Assembly: GCA_034509735.1 (NCBI GenBank)
Contig: JACGWO010000010.1
Location: 620,001-684,000 of the forward strand
Source: Sesamum alatum
Taxonomy: Eukaryota; Streptophyta; Magnoliopsida; Lamiales; Pedaliaceae
DNA length: 64,000 bases
Direction: 5' to 3'
The position numbers and the translations under genes were made by a program. The notes below the pieces were generated by a model that worked only from the letters and a program-made list of their open reading frames with translations, was not told the origin of the DNA and did no database searches. How positions within the stretch are numbered: the stretch's first letter is position 1; each line of letters opens with the position of its first letter. This document shows, one piece after another, positions 34,965-51,421 of the stretch.

Positions 34965-35613
34965 ATTAAGTATATATATAAAATAATAAGTGAATATTAT
35001 ATTTATAAGGAAAAGGTGATAAAAGTATAATAATATAATATTAGAAAGAAAAAAAGAACCCCTATCAAAAGACCGTGGGAAATCATGGGAAGTTAGATAA
35101 ATGATAGATAAAAAAAAGATAAAATGTCAAAATGGGGGTCTCCTTAATAATAATAAAGTATAAATAGATATACGTAGAAAAATTTTTGTCCGAACCATAT
35201 TTGCTCGAACCAAATCAATTTTAGAAAAGGTGTGAATACACTTGTCATGTGATTGATCATTTTTCCTGAACTGTACATCAATCACACGACAAGTGTATTG
35301 TACTTGCCATATAATTAATTCAAATTTGACCGAATCGAATTCGAACTAAAATTTCCCCACGTAAGCTTCCATAAGTAAGTTGATTTAGAAAAACATAAGA
35401 ATTCAATAACAACTTTAAATTCGTGTTGTTAACGTTTCATGTACGTACTACGTCCGTAGTTCTTGATGTCGTGACCACACCAATACGATAGCAACAAAAC
35501 AAGACTATTTTAGGAGCACGACCCAATCACGAGTATAACTACTACAAGTTATATGATTAATACGGTACAATTAAATTGAAATTCTATGCTAAAAGTACAA
35601 ACACTAATTATCC

Positions 35614-35997
35614 GGAAAAAATGTAATTTTAGTCCACTAATATAGGGGCGATGTCGCTTTTGGTTCTGGGTCCTTTGAGAATAGCAATTCAGGACAATAT
35701 TTTTGAAAAAGTAGCAATTTTAGTCCGCGGAGCCCTAATTTCGTCGGATTTAGTCATGTGATTGGCATGTGTACTGAATAAATTGGGATTTTTTAGATTC
35801 CGATAACAATTCTTGGCCTTGATTCATTGAGATGGTCATTTGTGCCGGATTCACATGACTAAATCTGGCAAAATTAGGGTTACGTGGACTAAAATTGTTA
35901 CTTTTTAAAAAATATTGTCTTTAATTGTTATTCTCAAAAGCCCTGGATCAAAAGTGCCACCACTCCTATATTAGTGGATCAAAATTGCATTTTTTTC
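35614..35997. mobile_element. MULE-type MITE beside the exon 1 splice donor of E
   Basis: This 384-bp element has duplications TAATTATCC at 35605-35613 and 35998-36006. The H gene shows the uninterrupted site (aaacagttatccacaat). The insertion point is 10 bp from the GT donor of exon 1. Confidence 0.88.
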
Positions 35998-36446
35998 TAA
36001 TTATCCACAATTTTACCTCCTCAAGAATAGTTGTGAAAGGGAAGCAAGGCCCGGGCATAAAGGCTGTGACGAAAACAGCAACAGCAATTTTCTGCGGGAA
36101 CTTCTCCATGGCAAGAGCTATGCAAGTTCCACCCATGCTGTGGCCTACAAGAACCACCTTCTCACCCGCCGGCAAATCCATCAGGAACTCCAACAGCGGC
36201 TCGCAGTAGTCGGGGAAGCTCCTTATCTCTTCCACACGTTTGGGATTAACTCCGGCAGCCGTCATGTCCAGGGCGGTTACGCGGTAGCCGTCACCTCTCA
36301 GCTTGGTCACAACCTCGTACCAACACCATGCACCATGACATGAACCATGGACAAGCACAAAATGCTGCTGCTTATTCTTGCACTCTACCTCCATTTTCCT
36401 TGGTTTTTCTCACCTTTCTTGTGAAATGTTTCTCACAAATCAACGT

Positions 36447-36456
36447 TTTAAATAGA
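36447..36456 (-). promoter_or_regulatory. TATA-like box of E
   Basis: Minus-strand TCTATTTAAA lies about 53 nt before the ATG. G, H and J have TATTTAATA at the same distance. Confidence 0.55.
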
Positions 36457-36602
36457 GCGCAATTCGTGATATGTAGCATCAAGCTTCCGTGTGCTCATTA
36501 TACACGTACGTAGGTAGCCCATGCATGCACAGTGATATCGCCATGAAGATATGTAATTTCATGCTTCCATGTGCTCATTATACACGGCTAATTATATATA
36601 TA

Positions 36603-37119
36603 GGCTTAAATAATTTTTTGGTCATGTACTCTTAATACTTTGGTATGATTGTAAAAGAGTATAGTAACTTTTTGACATTTCGTGATTTTGATTCTTCTTA
36701 TGTCGAATTTTGCAAAAGTCACTGGAAGATATCATGTGCGCCTCACGTGGTTCATTTAAATTGGGGCTTTTGTTCGGGTTAGTTCACTTTCCAACATGGA
36801 TTAAAAATTTAAAAAACAAAATGAGGTGGCACATGATTCATTCCGACAATTTTTGCAAAATTCATCACCGGAGGGACCAAAATTGCAAAACATCAAAAAG
36901 TTACATAACTCATTTGCAACCCCTAAAAACATAAAGGATAAAAATGCCAAAATCGCTAGGGGGTCATGATTTGTTCCGGCAACTTTTGTAAAATCCAGCA
37001 CTGAAAGAACCAAAATCTCGAAATACCAAAAAATTACAGGACCATTTTACAACTCTATAAAGATAAATGGTAAAAATACTAAAAAGATATAATTAAAGGA
37101 CGAAAAATTTATTAAAACC
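36603..37119. mobile_element. MITE-like element between E and relic F
   Basis: Ends GGCTTAAATAATTTTTTGG and ...aaatttattaaaacc are inverted. AATTATATA occurs on both sides (36590-36598 and 37120-37128), though four extra bases separate it from the left end. Internal 'catttcgtgattttg'/'caaaatctcg' modules are inverted copies. It is related to the element at 56908-57428. Confidence 0.5.
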
Positions 37120-37204
37120 AATTATATATTCATCATCTATTTTTGTGCGAACATGGGAAATTATCTTTTGAATGAGTTTCCATTTGACGGCTAATTAGTC
37201 AACA

Positions 37205-37455
37205 ATGTTTGATGGCTCTCTCTCTTAGACGGGCACGTCATTCGTGGAGTTCAGAAACTATAACCATGTGATCTGCACCACAATTGATTTTTGAAAGTTC
37301 GTCTATTGCTTTATCTTGATTGCAAACCACATAAACATACCAAATTGAAACCTAATTGTCTTTTGATAGAGCAACTTCTTTTGACAAATCCAATCCAGCA
37401 AATAGACTTATTGGTCTCGCCAACAAGGTTGGAAATCAAATCTTGTTTAGGTTCC
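37205..37455 (-). pseudogene. Clade 2 exon-3 relic F
   Basis: Minus-strand sequence matches clade 2 exon 3 from the acceptor side (plus 'ggtctcgccaacaaggttgg') to the HGADHMV and C-terminal codons (plus 'ataaccatgtgatctgcacc'). There is an internal deletion before ADHM, and stops and frameshifts are present. No exon 1 or 2 partner is found upstream. A partial twin (F-prime) lies at 51118-51205 behind H. Confidence 0.8.
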
Positions 37456-37730
37456 CGCACAACAAGAAAAGCTTAATTGTATTGATTGTCCTGTATATAA
37501 GGGGGTGGCAAGATAAGGATCCTGGGTACAGGAATGACAAACAGTAAGCCGAAAACTAGCTTTTTTGGTAATTGCAAGATTCGGACCAATGAGTTTTGAA
37601 AAGTGACTGGAATTTGTTCATGTGAATAAATTTAAGGCTTTTTAAATCAGGCAAAAAGGTGACAGGGCATGTTTTAAAAATACCTTGCCACATAAATGCT
37701 GGCATGGAAAAAATTGTATAAAATTACATT

Positions 37731-38175
37731 TTGAATTTATATTATGTATATAATTATAAATTTAAAATAAAATTATCTTTAGAATTATATTTTTTCAGGA
37801 ATCTACCTGTTCCGGATTTCCTAGTGGGGATTCTTCCATGGATCTCAGCTCCCTGTAGACGTCTCACCGCATTTCTTGGTAGCGCCTGTTGGACATGGCG
37901 ATTTCTATGCCATTCCTCTTTTTCTTCCTTTGGAAGAAGTGATGGATCGACCAACCTTGGATTGTTGGTGATGGTTCTAAGAATTTCAATAAGAAATTCT
38001 GTTTTCTGTATTTTCAAAATCTGAAAATATTCCCTATTTTCAATGTAACTCGAACTTTTGTTCGGTTCCATACTTTTAAAAATCTTCTCTGTTAGGGATA
38101 AAATATCAATATGTAATATAAACAAATATTTCTTCAATAAATCTAGGCTCTGATACCATTTCTAAGGAGCATGGG
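37731..38175 (-). mobile_element. LTR-retrotransposon fragment with a Met-tRNA primer site
   Basis: The plus strand at 38148-38159 is the complement of TGGTATCAGAGC, the initiator-Met tRNA primer binding site of many plant Copia elements. The following minus-strand frame (37754-38137, 127 codons) starts after it but matches no gag that I can recognise. It is a truncated or non-autonomous element with borders uncertain. Confidence 0.5.
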
Positions 38176-39418
38176 TGATAAAATGTCAAAAGAAATGGTA
38201 ATGGACTAAAATGCTCATTTTAAAGGGGTAAAATTGTCAAAAATTTGGCCAAATTCGCCCAGATTCGGTCGGACGACTAAAATTGCTACGTCTTCAAAAG
38301 TTACAGGACTAAAATTACCAGTGTCAAAGTTAGGGGACTAAAAATGCCACCCACCAAGATACGAGACTAATTTTGCAATTTCCCCTTTTTGTAAATATTT
38401 AAATTTATATATCCTGAATCACATATTTATTTTGATGATATATGTACATATATTTGACTTTTTTTTTTAAAATTTTGTTTCACTTGATGCTATGTATTAA
38501 AATTGATCAAAATACGTTAAATACACAATTAATATATATATATATATATTAATATTTTCTTTGTAATTTTCTTTTATTTGTTCACGCATCACGTGTGCAT
38601 AGACTGTTTTACTTGTTCATGCACCATTGTCCCTCCTTTATTACTTAGACATAGCGGTATATTACCCCACTGCCTTAATTTTGCATTTATTATCTATTTA
38701 CATTTGCCGCAAAAGTTTTCAACTAATTTGGCCGACGTTTAGAAGTTCCTTTCTCTTTCTTTTTTGACTTGATGGTCAAGAAATTAAATATGCTCAGAAA
38801 ATTAAGCCTTGTTTTCTGGGAGAGACATGAAACATGAAAACAAGAATTTCAGAATTTTCGTAATAATTAAATATTGATAGTAAACTATTATCTCATATCA
38901 AAATAAAACGAGCAATTTGAACAACATATAAGTATAAAAAAATAATGTTATCGACTGTGAACGTGTTTATTTGGTGTAAATTCTCCGCAACTAGGCTAGG
39001 GAATGGATTAGTCCACCCATATCCATCTTCAAGCCCTAGCTAGTGGGTTCTTTTAAAAAAGTTTCTAGAGTTGAGTTGATTTTCCATGTGCAATTAGTGG
39101 TGGATAATTCCACCTTGATGTACTTTTCTTTTGTTAATTGAGTTGACTTTAATCCCTCCCAAGAGAAAATAATAAAAAATAAACTATAAACTATATAATA
39201 AAATATAACATGATATAATCATAAATTTTCTTCAATTTCGTTTGAATGGACGTATTTATATCTGAATAAGGGATTTCGAAAAATGAGTTCAAATGGAATA
39301 CATCACAATATTATTAAAAATAGCTTTAAATGATGATTGAAAATTTTCAAATTATTTAAAACACATAATTATTCAAACAAGTGTAGTGAATTTATTATTA
39401 CAAATTTGAAATCCTTAG
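38176..39418. other. Intergenic region between F and G, no gene seen
   Basis: It contains MITE-like 'gactaaaattgctac' modules (38200-38390), a (TA)n run near 38530, and segments (38640-38780, 38990-39160) repeated near 30270-30380, 57890-57990 and 61025-61640. Confidence 0.6.
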
Positions 39419-39430
39419 CTCTAAATACAC

Positions 39431-39705
39431 GGAAATGAAGCTTAGCTCAATTGGCGAAGCTGAGGCCCCATGATACTAGAGTCATAGGTTCGAATTCCTT
39501 GCTTGGGATGATTTGTTTCCACTGCATAGTATGTTTATTTGTTTCTACTGTATGGTAGGTTATTTATTGCTGGAATAGCACGATGTTAGTATACGTGATA
39601 TTGTGAATAGGAATGTTGTATTTATCTCTATTTATTATTGATCTGACAGAATTGATTGTACTCATTTATTTCAATTAATAAAATTCATCGTTTCCAACTC
39701 AAAAA
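39431..39705 (+). mobile_element. tRNA-derived SINE with 12-bp target duplication
   Basis: The head 'gcttagctcaattggcgaag' has an A box (TAGCTCAATTGG), and 'cataggttcgaattcc' has a B box. The body continues to a 3-prime end without a long poly(A). CTCTAAATACAC flanks both sides (39419-39430 and 39706-39717). The matching flank of gene J (61889-61900) has a single copy and no SINE. It is not a functional tRNA gene: no cloverleaf is completed after the B box. Confidence 0.85.
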
Positions 39706-39821
39706 CTCTAAATACACCAACCCAAATATAACATTATTCTTTAAATATTATTTTGCCAATCAATGAAGTATAAACAATCATGTGATCGGGAGTCTGATGG
39801 ATTCCAACCATAGTACTTTTA

Positions 39822-42800
39822 TCAACAATACTTGAGGGCTATCTCCTGTAGAAAGGCAGATAAGTCGTCGATTTTAGAAAACATAACCATGTGATCTGCA
39901 CCAGCAATCGTCCTCACCTCATCTGGCGGATTGTTCTCAATCATCCACTTCTGAATCTCCGGCTTTATTGCTTTATCTTGTTCGATGTACACAAAAACAC
40001 GACGAACCGAACCGTAGTTTTCTTTTGACAGAGAAACTTCTTTTGACAGATCTGATCCAACAAATTCACTTGTTGGTCTCACCGAGAAGGTCGCAAGAGT
40101 CCAATACTGTTTCAGTTTTTGTGCATGTACATAACAAGTTAGTGACCAAACCCTAATAAATTTGAAGGACACAGAGGGCTGCTAGAATATGAGGGTATTT
40201 GGATGAGCTTATAAATTTTTGAAAACATGCACACTATAAGATGTTTGCAAGCTTATAAAACGAAAAAAATACGTCTCGTGAATTTTTTTTTTTTTAAAAA
40301 AGATAAGATGTTATGAATTTCCGAACTCTTTTAAAACAAGTAAGGAATTCATAACTTATTTTTAGAATATTAACAAACTCATTTAAATGATCATATTAGT
40401 TACAAAAATGTCATTACTAATAGATTTTAATTAAACTCTAAATTAAGTTTTACTTTACTCGAACAATTCAAGTGTTTTTTCTTGAAATGAGATATAAAAT
40501 CTTGTAAACTCCAAAACTATATTATTATAAGATGCTTCGAATAAGTTTAAGCCGAAACACCCTGCCCATTGGCCCATTCTTCAGACCATAAAAGATCCAT
40601 GGATTGATATATGCTGAAATATGTCTAAAATAATGTGTGTCATCTCACTAATTTGAAGTTGATTAAAATTAGCAAAATTATAATTTTAGTCCTATAATTT
40701 TAGGTTATTAGTATTTTTAGTCCTGTAACTTACTTCTTTTACATATTTAATCCTTTTTTTGACGAATTTAGTCCAACACATATAAGATTTGGTCTTTTTT
40801 GACAAAATTAGTCCTGTGTTGACAAATTTTGTCCTGACAACATATAATTTTAGGATAAAAAATGAGTTTAACTCGAGTGGGAATATGATCAAAATTGTCA
40901 AGACATGACAAAATTTGTCCAAAAAAAGGACCAAGTGTGAGATGTTCAACACTAAATTCGTCAAAAAAAGGACTAAATGTGTAAGTGGAGTAAGTTACAA
41001 GACCAAAAGGACTAACGACTTATAGTTACAGAACCAAAAATATAATTTTACCATTAAAATTATATATAGCATATGTGATATAAGTTTCTACGATAAAATT
41101 GCAAGGGATTAAATAATTAATGGAGTAAATTATAAATAATGGTTCACCTTTGTAGGAGAAAGTTGATATAAGTTGGTAGCCAGAAACTTGGGGCCTAAAA
41201 CATACGAGGTCGGAGGGTTGTCGGATCCATTGCCATAAAAATATTGGGTATCCCCGAAAGAACCAACTGCCTTATTTGCCTGTATATTTGCCAAAAGAAT
41301 AAACAACTCAAGATCTATATATATGAAGGGCTTCAATCTTCATAGTAATTTGCACAACAACTAATTCAAACAAACACATCCGGAAATTTTTTAACGAAAT
41401 CAAATTTTGTTAAATCAAATCAATTATAGAACAAATGTGATATACCTATTTTGTGATTGATCATTTTCTTTAAATCGTAGACGGCAAGTGCAATTGATTC
41501 AAATTCAATCAAACCAAATCTAGATTAGAATTTCTCCATACAGTGACTACCAAAGAACTATAACAAATGTCAACGTAGAAGAAAGAAAGAGAAGACATAA
41601 ATTTATTTCTTGAAATTGATGAAAAAATTCAAAAACTGAAAATAAAATAATGTGATATATGTACTTGCATATATATGGGTTGTATTAAAAAAAAAAAAGA
41701 AATTCAATTAGGATTTAAGGTATGGAAGAAATATTACTTACTAAAATACTAAACTACAAGGCCTCATTTACTTTGATATATTGGCTTGAATAAAAAAATT
41801 TAATATAGATTAATACAGTGTTTACTTTGTTGTATGGGGACCCAATATAAAACCAAAATCTTAATGTTCCGATCGCATAAATAATACCACCAAAGGAGAT
41901 AGTCACTAGAAAAAAATCATTATTAGCTACACTTTTAATGACTACGGTAAAAAATCGTAGTAATTAACTATTATTAATTACGGTTAAATAAAAACCATTG
42001 CAAAAACTAGCTTTTCCATCACAAAAAATTTATTTGCCACGGCTAAGAGCCGTGGTAAAAGTATTTGTCATAACTTTTAGCCATGACAAATGTTTTAGCC
42101 ACCCTCGTAAAAACTACGACCGACAACTGTTGCTTGGCCGTGGTCAATGACTATTCGCTACGGCTAATTTAGTATTAACCACGGTAGTTAGCCGTGGTTA
42201 AATGTCATATTTCTTGTAGTGAGTATACTTATTCCTAAGAATAATACAACTATTTTTACTTATGTAAACACTTTACAATTTATATAGACTTTTTAATCAT
42301 TTATTTAATTCAACATAATTCTATCACTCATTTAATATGATACTCAAACTAAATGGGGCTAATAGAATTCCAGGGTATTATTAGGTTTAATTAGGGTAGA
42401 CGAGACGAATTTTGGCGAAATTCTAACCGACAGACATAAGCTTAAAAAATATGTGGTTTTGGAACAAGATACGAATTCGATGGCAACCATAATTTCCACA
42501 AGTTTATCTGACTCACCTCCTCCATAACAGTTGCGAAAGGTAAGTTAGGGCCGGGCATGAGGGCTGTGAGGAAAACAGCAACAGCAATTTTCTGTGGGAA
42601 CTTCTCCATGGCCAGAGATATGCAAGCTCCGCCCATGCTGTGCCCTACAAGAACCACCTTCTCATCCTGCGGCAACTCCGTCATGAACTCCAAAAGCGGC
42701 TGGCAGTAGTCGGAGAAGGACCTCAGCTCTTCCACACGTATGGGATTAGCTCCGGCAGCCGCCATGTCCAGGGCAGTTACGCGGTAGCCGTCACCTCTCA

Positions 42801-42891
42801 GCGCCGTCACGAGTTCATACCAGCACCATGCGCCATGGCATATACCATGGATCAGCACAAAGAGCAGCTGCTTCACGCACTCTACTTCCAT
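39822..42891 (-). CDS. Clade 2 methylesterase-family hydrolase, gene G
   Basis: Exons in transcript order are 42891-42517, 41279-41148 and 40106-39822, giving 125 + 44 + 94 = 263 residues. Exon 1 has HGICHGAWCWY and Ser85 in GHSMGG; exon 2 begins ANKAVGSFGDTQYFYGNGSD; exon 3 has Asp213 (IEQDK) and His241 (ADHM). All splice borders are GT..AG. Gene J is its close duplicate, and both have LPFA/LPLA before the exon 1 end. The predicted role is hydrolysis of a small methyl ester or related substrate; clade 2 is further from SABP2 and closer in feel to polyneuridine aldehyde esterase-type members, so a specialised-metabolism substrate is possible (inference). Intron 2 holds a MULE MITE and intron 1 a CACTA element inside a Tourist-like one. 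Confidence 0.92.
40671..41052. mobile_element. MULE-type MITE in intron 2 of G
   Basis: 382 bp with ends AGCAAAATTATAATTTTAG / ...aaaatataattttacc and perfect 9-bp duplications ATTAAAATT at 40662-40670 and 41053-41061. Gene J has the empty site (gataattaaaattatatat, near 62402). Confidence 0.9.
41762..42352. mobile_element. Tourist-like MITE in intron 1 of G, interrupted
   Basis: The left end AAGGCCTCATTTACTTTG and the right end (complement AGCCCCATTTAGTTTG) are inverted. The region is absent from J. A CACTA element (41904-42221) has inserted into it. The target duplication is not clean, and the borders are approximate. Confidence 0.45.
41904..42221 (+). mobile_element. CACTA (En/Spm) non-autonomous element, 318 bp
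   Basis: It begins CACTAGAAAAAAATC and ends TTTCTTGTAGTG, the classic CACTACAAGAAA terminus in inverse, with a 3-bp duplication AGT on both sides (41901-41903, 42222-42224). Internal 'ccacggctaagagccgtgg' palindromes are typical of subterminal repeats of this group. Confidence 0.92.
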
Positions 42892-42945
42892 TTTCCTTTC
42901 CTTTTCTCCTCACCTTCCTTGTGAAATGGCTCTCACAAATCAACG

Positions 42946-42955
42946 TATTAAATAG
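42946..42955 (-). promoter_or_regulatory. TATA-like box of G
   Basis: Minus-strand CTATTTAATA lies about 55 nt before the ATG, followed by cgttgatttgtgagagcc as in J and H. Confidence 0.55.
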
Positions 42956-43610
42956 AGCGTCATTCGCGAGACCATCGAGCTTCTCTGTGGTCATGAATGA
43001 TACACGAAGGTAGCCCATAGCACATTGATGTCGCCATTATCTATTAGCATTCGTGGAAAAGTTTCTGAAGTAAAACAGGGGGAATTGTTCATTGTCCTTG
43101 TTAGACTAGGCAGGCAGATGTATAGGATTAAACAAGTCAGAAGCAATAAAGATAAAGAGCGGCTGATTCTTCGCTTCAGCAAGAGGCTCAATTTTAATAG
43201 TGCTGAAGAAAGTAAAAAATGTTCATAACAAACGCCTCAATAAACACTTTTAAGGCAATTTAACAACGTTTAGCATTAGTTACTGATGCTCTAGATAAAA
43301 TGGTGGATGGAATAGTTGTAAGCACGGTTCAAAATTGCAATGTCGGTGATAATATCGGTGGGTATTGTTCCATATCGATCATGACATATTGAGATATTAT
43401 CGAACGATACGAAATAAATGTGTTATACAATGCATAAAAGATCCCAATAAATTAGTAAATTTGTAAAATCAATAAAGCATCACAAATTACTATATAATAT
43501 AACAAACAAAAAATTTTACAATATCAAACATCGAAAAAATTAATTAGACAAATGTTTAAGATATACATGCATATTAAAAAAAAAGTGGGTCGCCGGTGGA
43601 GCTCAAAATG

Positions 43611-43616
43611 ATCACC

Positions 43617-43650
<34 letters not shown>

Positions 43651-43662
43651 CCATCATCATCG
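43611..43662. repeat. (CCA/TCA)n trinucleotide microsatellite
   Basis: About 17 units of cac/cat-type triplets. The ORF that reads poly-Met/Val through it on the minus strand is not a gene. Confidence 0.9.
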
Positions 43663-43938
43663 CTCCTCCTATAGTAATCATGTGAAGAGGCAAGTAATCT
43701 AAAATAAAACCTGCAGTTTTAGCTACGCTAAGGGGAAATTTTAGCCCGAACCTAGTTTGCCAAATCTGAATCAATCATATGGCAAGTGCAATACACTTAT
43801 CGTATGATTGGTGTACAGTTCAGAAAAAGTGACCATCATGACAAGTGTTGTATTGTCGTTTCAAAAGGGAAATGCTTACTAAATATCCATTTCCTCTTTC
43901 CTCTCTTCCCCAGGAACTTGGACAACAAAATTCACTAA

Positions 43939-44472
43939 GGCCTCGTTTACTTTGTGTGATGGGATTATAGTGGTATAAATTAATGAATGATAAACTTTGG
44001 GATATGTAGTGATAGGATTATATAATATTTTGTTTATTTGATTGGATAAAGTATTGAATGAATGTGAGATAATTTTATCTTAAAATTACTAGTATGCCAT
44101 TAATTTGGAAAAATATTAAATATCAAAATTACCCCTTAATAATACACAATAATTGTCATTGTAAACAAAATGCTTTTATATTTTTCTTTTTCAATTAATA
44201 ATTTTATATTTAAGTTATTATACTCATTTTGCTAAGTTTTCAAAACATCCAAAAAATAAAAATAAAATTGAGGAAAAATTAGGCCTTCAAAAAATTATCT
44301 TGGGCTGGTGGGCTTTGTAGGATAAATAACCTCATCTCAATTGGTGGTATTAATATCAACCATTTATCCTTATTAAAATTGAGTTTGGCCTCATTATCCC
44401 GGGCCGACCTTTTAGAAAGTAAACAAATTATTAAGTTGGATTGGACTGAAATCCAACTAAATAAACATGGCC
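43939..44472. mobile_element. PIF/Harbinger (Tourist-like) MITE, 534 bp
   Basis: Ends GGCCTCGTTTACTTTG and ...aaataaacatggcc are inverted, with the TAA target duplication typical of PIF/Harbinger on both sides (43936-43938, 44473-44475). Confidence 0.85.
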
Positions 44473-45587
44473 TAAAATGATGATCAAAAGAATGCTAAAA
44501 TATTTTAAAACTCATGAAAATATATAAATAAACCATGTACGTGTTTTTTCCTCTCTTCTTCTGCTGCTCCTCTTCACCCCTTCGTTGGCAGAGATCTGAA
44601 GGCCTTTTTCACTGCATTCAGCCAAGAATTTCCAAGATTCTTTCCCGTCAGAAGCTTTGAACTGAAATCATTGTATCATCGATATTACCCGATATTATCG
44701 GCGATATTAGCGAATACAAAAGATAATATCATTGTATCGGTGATAATATCGGATATTATCGACGATATCATAACATCTCGGATAATATATAGTATCGCCC
44801 GTTTTTCTTGAATCGACACTAACCAATTGGGATACGTATCGACTGATATCATCATCGAATATCGCCCGATACTTTGATCCATGGGTTGCACTATATCTTC
44901 AAAGTACTTGTGGACTAGATCCATCCATGTCATGAGTACAGTTTGCTCTACGTGGATGCTAGAACTAAGCTTGACCATTAGCATATGTTTATGCAATATC
45001 TATCAGATTAGTCAAAATAATAGAAAAATAGCAGCCGCTGGCGATGGCTTCCTGGTGATACTAGAACTCTTTTTATGCATCTCGGCAACTGGGAGTGGGC
45101 CGACGAGCTCCAAAGGTCGGACTTGTCGAGCTCAAAGATCATTGGATCACTCGGGAGGAATCTGTAGTTTACTCTAGCAAAGTAGCTTCTTGACGCCGCT
45201 ATATGTACAAATCTCTAAATTCAAACTCAACAGTTTTCTCTTTCACTTATTCTGCTTTCTCATTTTTTGGAGTGCTTTAAGTGGCTGAAATTAATATTTA
45301 AAAGAGGTTACAATATGGGAATTTTGCTAAACATCCCTCCAAATAATCAGATGAGTAAACAAGACGATACATAATCACTCCTTAAAATTACACTTTCATG
45401 ACATTGAAATAAACAATACATACATGTTATTAAATAATCAAATCACACATATAATTTTATTTCAATCATATCTTTCAATTATCACATCATTAAAGTAAAT
45501 GTGCCCTTACTCTTTAAGTATTTTGTCAAATGAAAATACAAGCATATAATCATAACGAGTCGAAGGGTTCCAACCATAGTACTTTAA

Positions 45588-50654
<5,067 letters not shown>

Positions 50655-50705
50655 TTTCCTTTCTTTTTCTCACCTTTCTTGTGAAATGTTTCTCACAAAT
50701 CAACG

Positions 50706-50715
50706 TATTAAATAG
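50706..50715 (-). promoter_or_regulatory. TATA-like box of H
   Basis: Minus-strand CTATTTAATA lies about 54 nt before the ATG, in the clade 2 context. Confidence 0.55.
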
Positions 50716-51117
50716 AGCGCAATTCGTGATATGTAGCATCAAGCTTCCGTGTGCTCATTATACACGTACGTAGGTGGCCCATGCATAAGACGAAAATGCT
50801 GGCAAAAATGGGTCAATAACAACTAAAGCTCCAATTTTAAAATATCACGTGAAAGGTACTAAAATCACGAAAATTTAAAAAATGTATAATGAAAATACTA
50901 TTTTAAAAAATTAAAAAATAAAAATATTAAATAACCTAAATTACAAAACTAAAAATACATTTACAGCAGGATATCAACATGAAGATATGTAGCTTCAAGT
51001 TTTCGTGTGCTCATTATACACGGAGTTAGCCCATAGCGAAGTGATATATCTCTCCATCATCTATTTTTGTGCAAACATGAGAAATTATCTTTCGAATGAG
51101 TTTCCATTTGACGGCTA

Positions 51118-51205
51118 ATCAATCAACAATGTTTGATGGCTCTCTCTCTTAGACGGGCACGTCATTCGTGGAGTTCACAAAATACAACTATGTGATCTGC
51201 ACCAC
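51118..51205 (-). pseudogene. Clade 2 exon-3 relic F-prime
   Basis: Plus-strand 'tgtttgatggctctctctct' and 'tatgtgatctgcaccac' match relic F (37205) and the C-terminal codons of exon 3. The flanking sequence 51050-51118 also matches 37128-37205. Homology stops after the ADHM codons. Confidence 0.75.
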
Positions 51206-51421
51206 TAATTAGCGTCGGTCATTAATCAATTAGCAAATAGATAAGTTCGATGCATGTGTAGATATAACAATATTTTTATTAAATTAATAATTTATTATCA
51301 AAAGACAATTGAGTAAAATAAAATAGAAAAAATGACTAACTGAAAGAAAATTAATATATATAAAAAAATATGAATTAGTGGGATAATAAAGTATGTGATC
51401 CGAGTAGAAAGTAACGAACCC

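Larger units (their letters stand above)
33502..36394 (-). pseudogene. Clade 2 methylesterase gene E, one-base deletion in exon 2
   Basis: Exons in transcript order are 36394-36017, 34483-34353 and 33786-33502. Exon 1 (126 codons) equals that of H except residue 72 (Met for Lys) and has Ser86 in GHSMGG. Exon 3 (94 residues plus stop) keeps Asp and His in CDQDK and ADHM. Exon 2 is 131 nt instead of 132: the sequence encoding YQLSPPK has lost one base (plus strand gagaag where H has gagaaag). The frame then reads YQLLLQR-TGLLEPL-stop, giving about 177 residues without Asp and His. Splice sites are intact and the rest is undamaged, so the loss is recent, or it is an assembly error. Two MITEs sit in intron 1. 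Confidence 0.85.
43323..44883. mobile_element. TIR element with dense GATATTATCG repeats (member 1)
   Basis: The left end CACGGTTCAAAATTGCAATG and right end (complement CATGGATCAAAGTATCGG) are inverted. Both subterminal regions are packed with 'cgatattatcg', 'ggtgataatatcgg' and similar motifs. The right end matches the left end of the element at 47281-50087, so the two form one family. No transposase is seen. The interior holds a trinucleotide repeat and a PIF/Harbinger MITE. No clear target duplication. Confidence 0.7.

Noticed and set aside
37754..38137. 127-codon minus-strand ORF as a host gene
   Set aside because: A Met-tRNA primer binding site precedes it, so it is more likely part of a degenerate retrotransposon; no domain was recognised.
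39436..39505. Possible tRNA gene
   Set aside because: A and B boxes are present, but it is embedded in a 275-bp unit with 12-bp target duplications and no completed acceptor stem, so it is a SINE.
43585..43610. Short 'gtgggtcgccggtggagctc' as another copy of the foldback core
   Set aside because: Only about 12 bases match the GGGTCGCC core, with no inverted partner nearby.
43574..43774. ORF with Met/Val runs
   Set aside because: It is a reading of the (CCA/TCA)n microsatellite.
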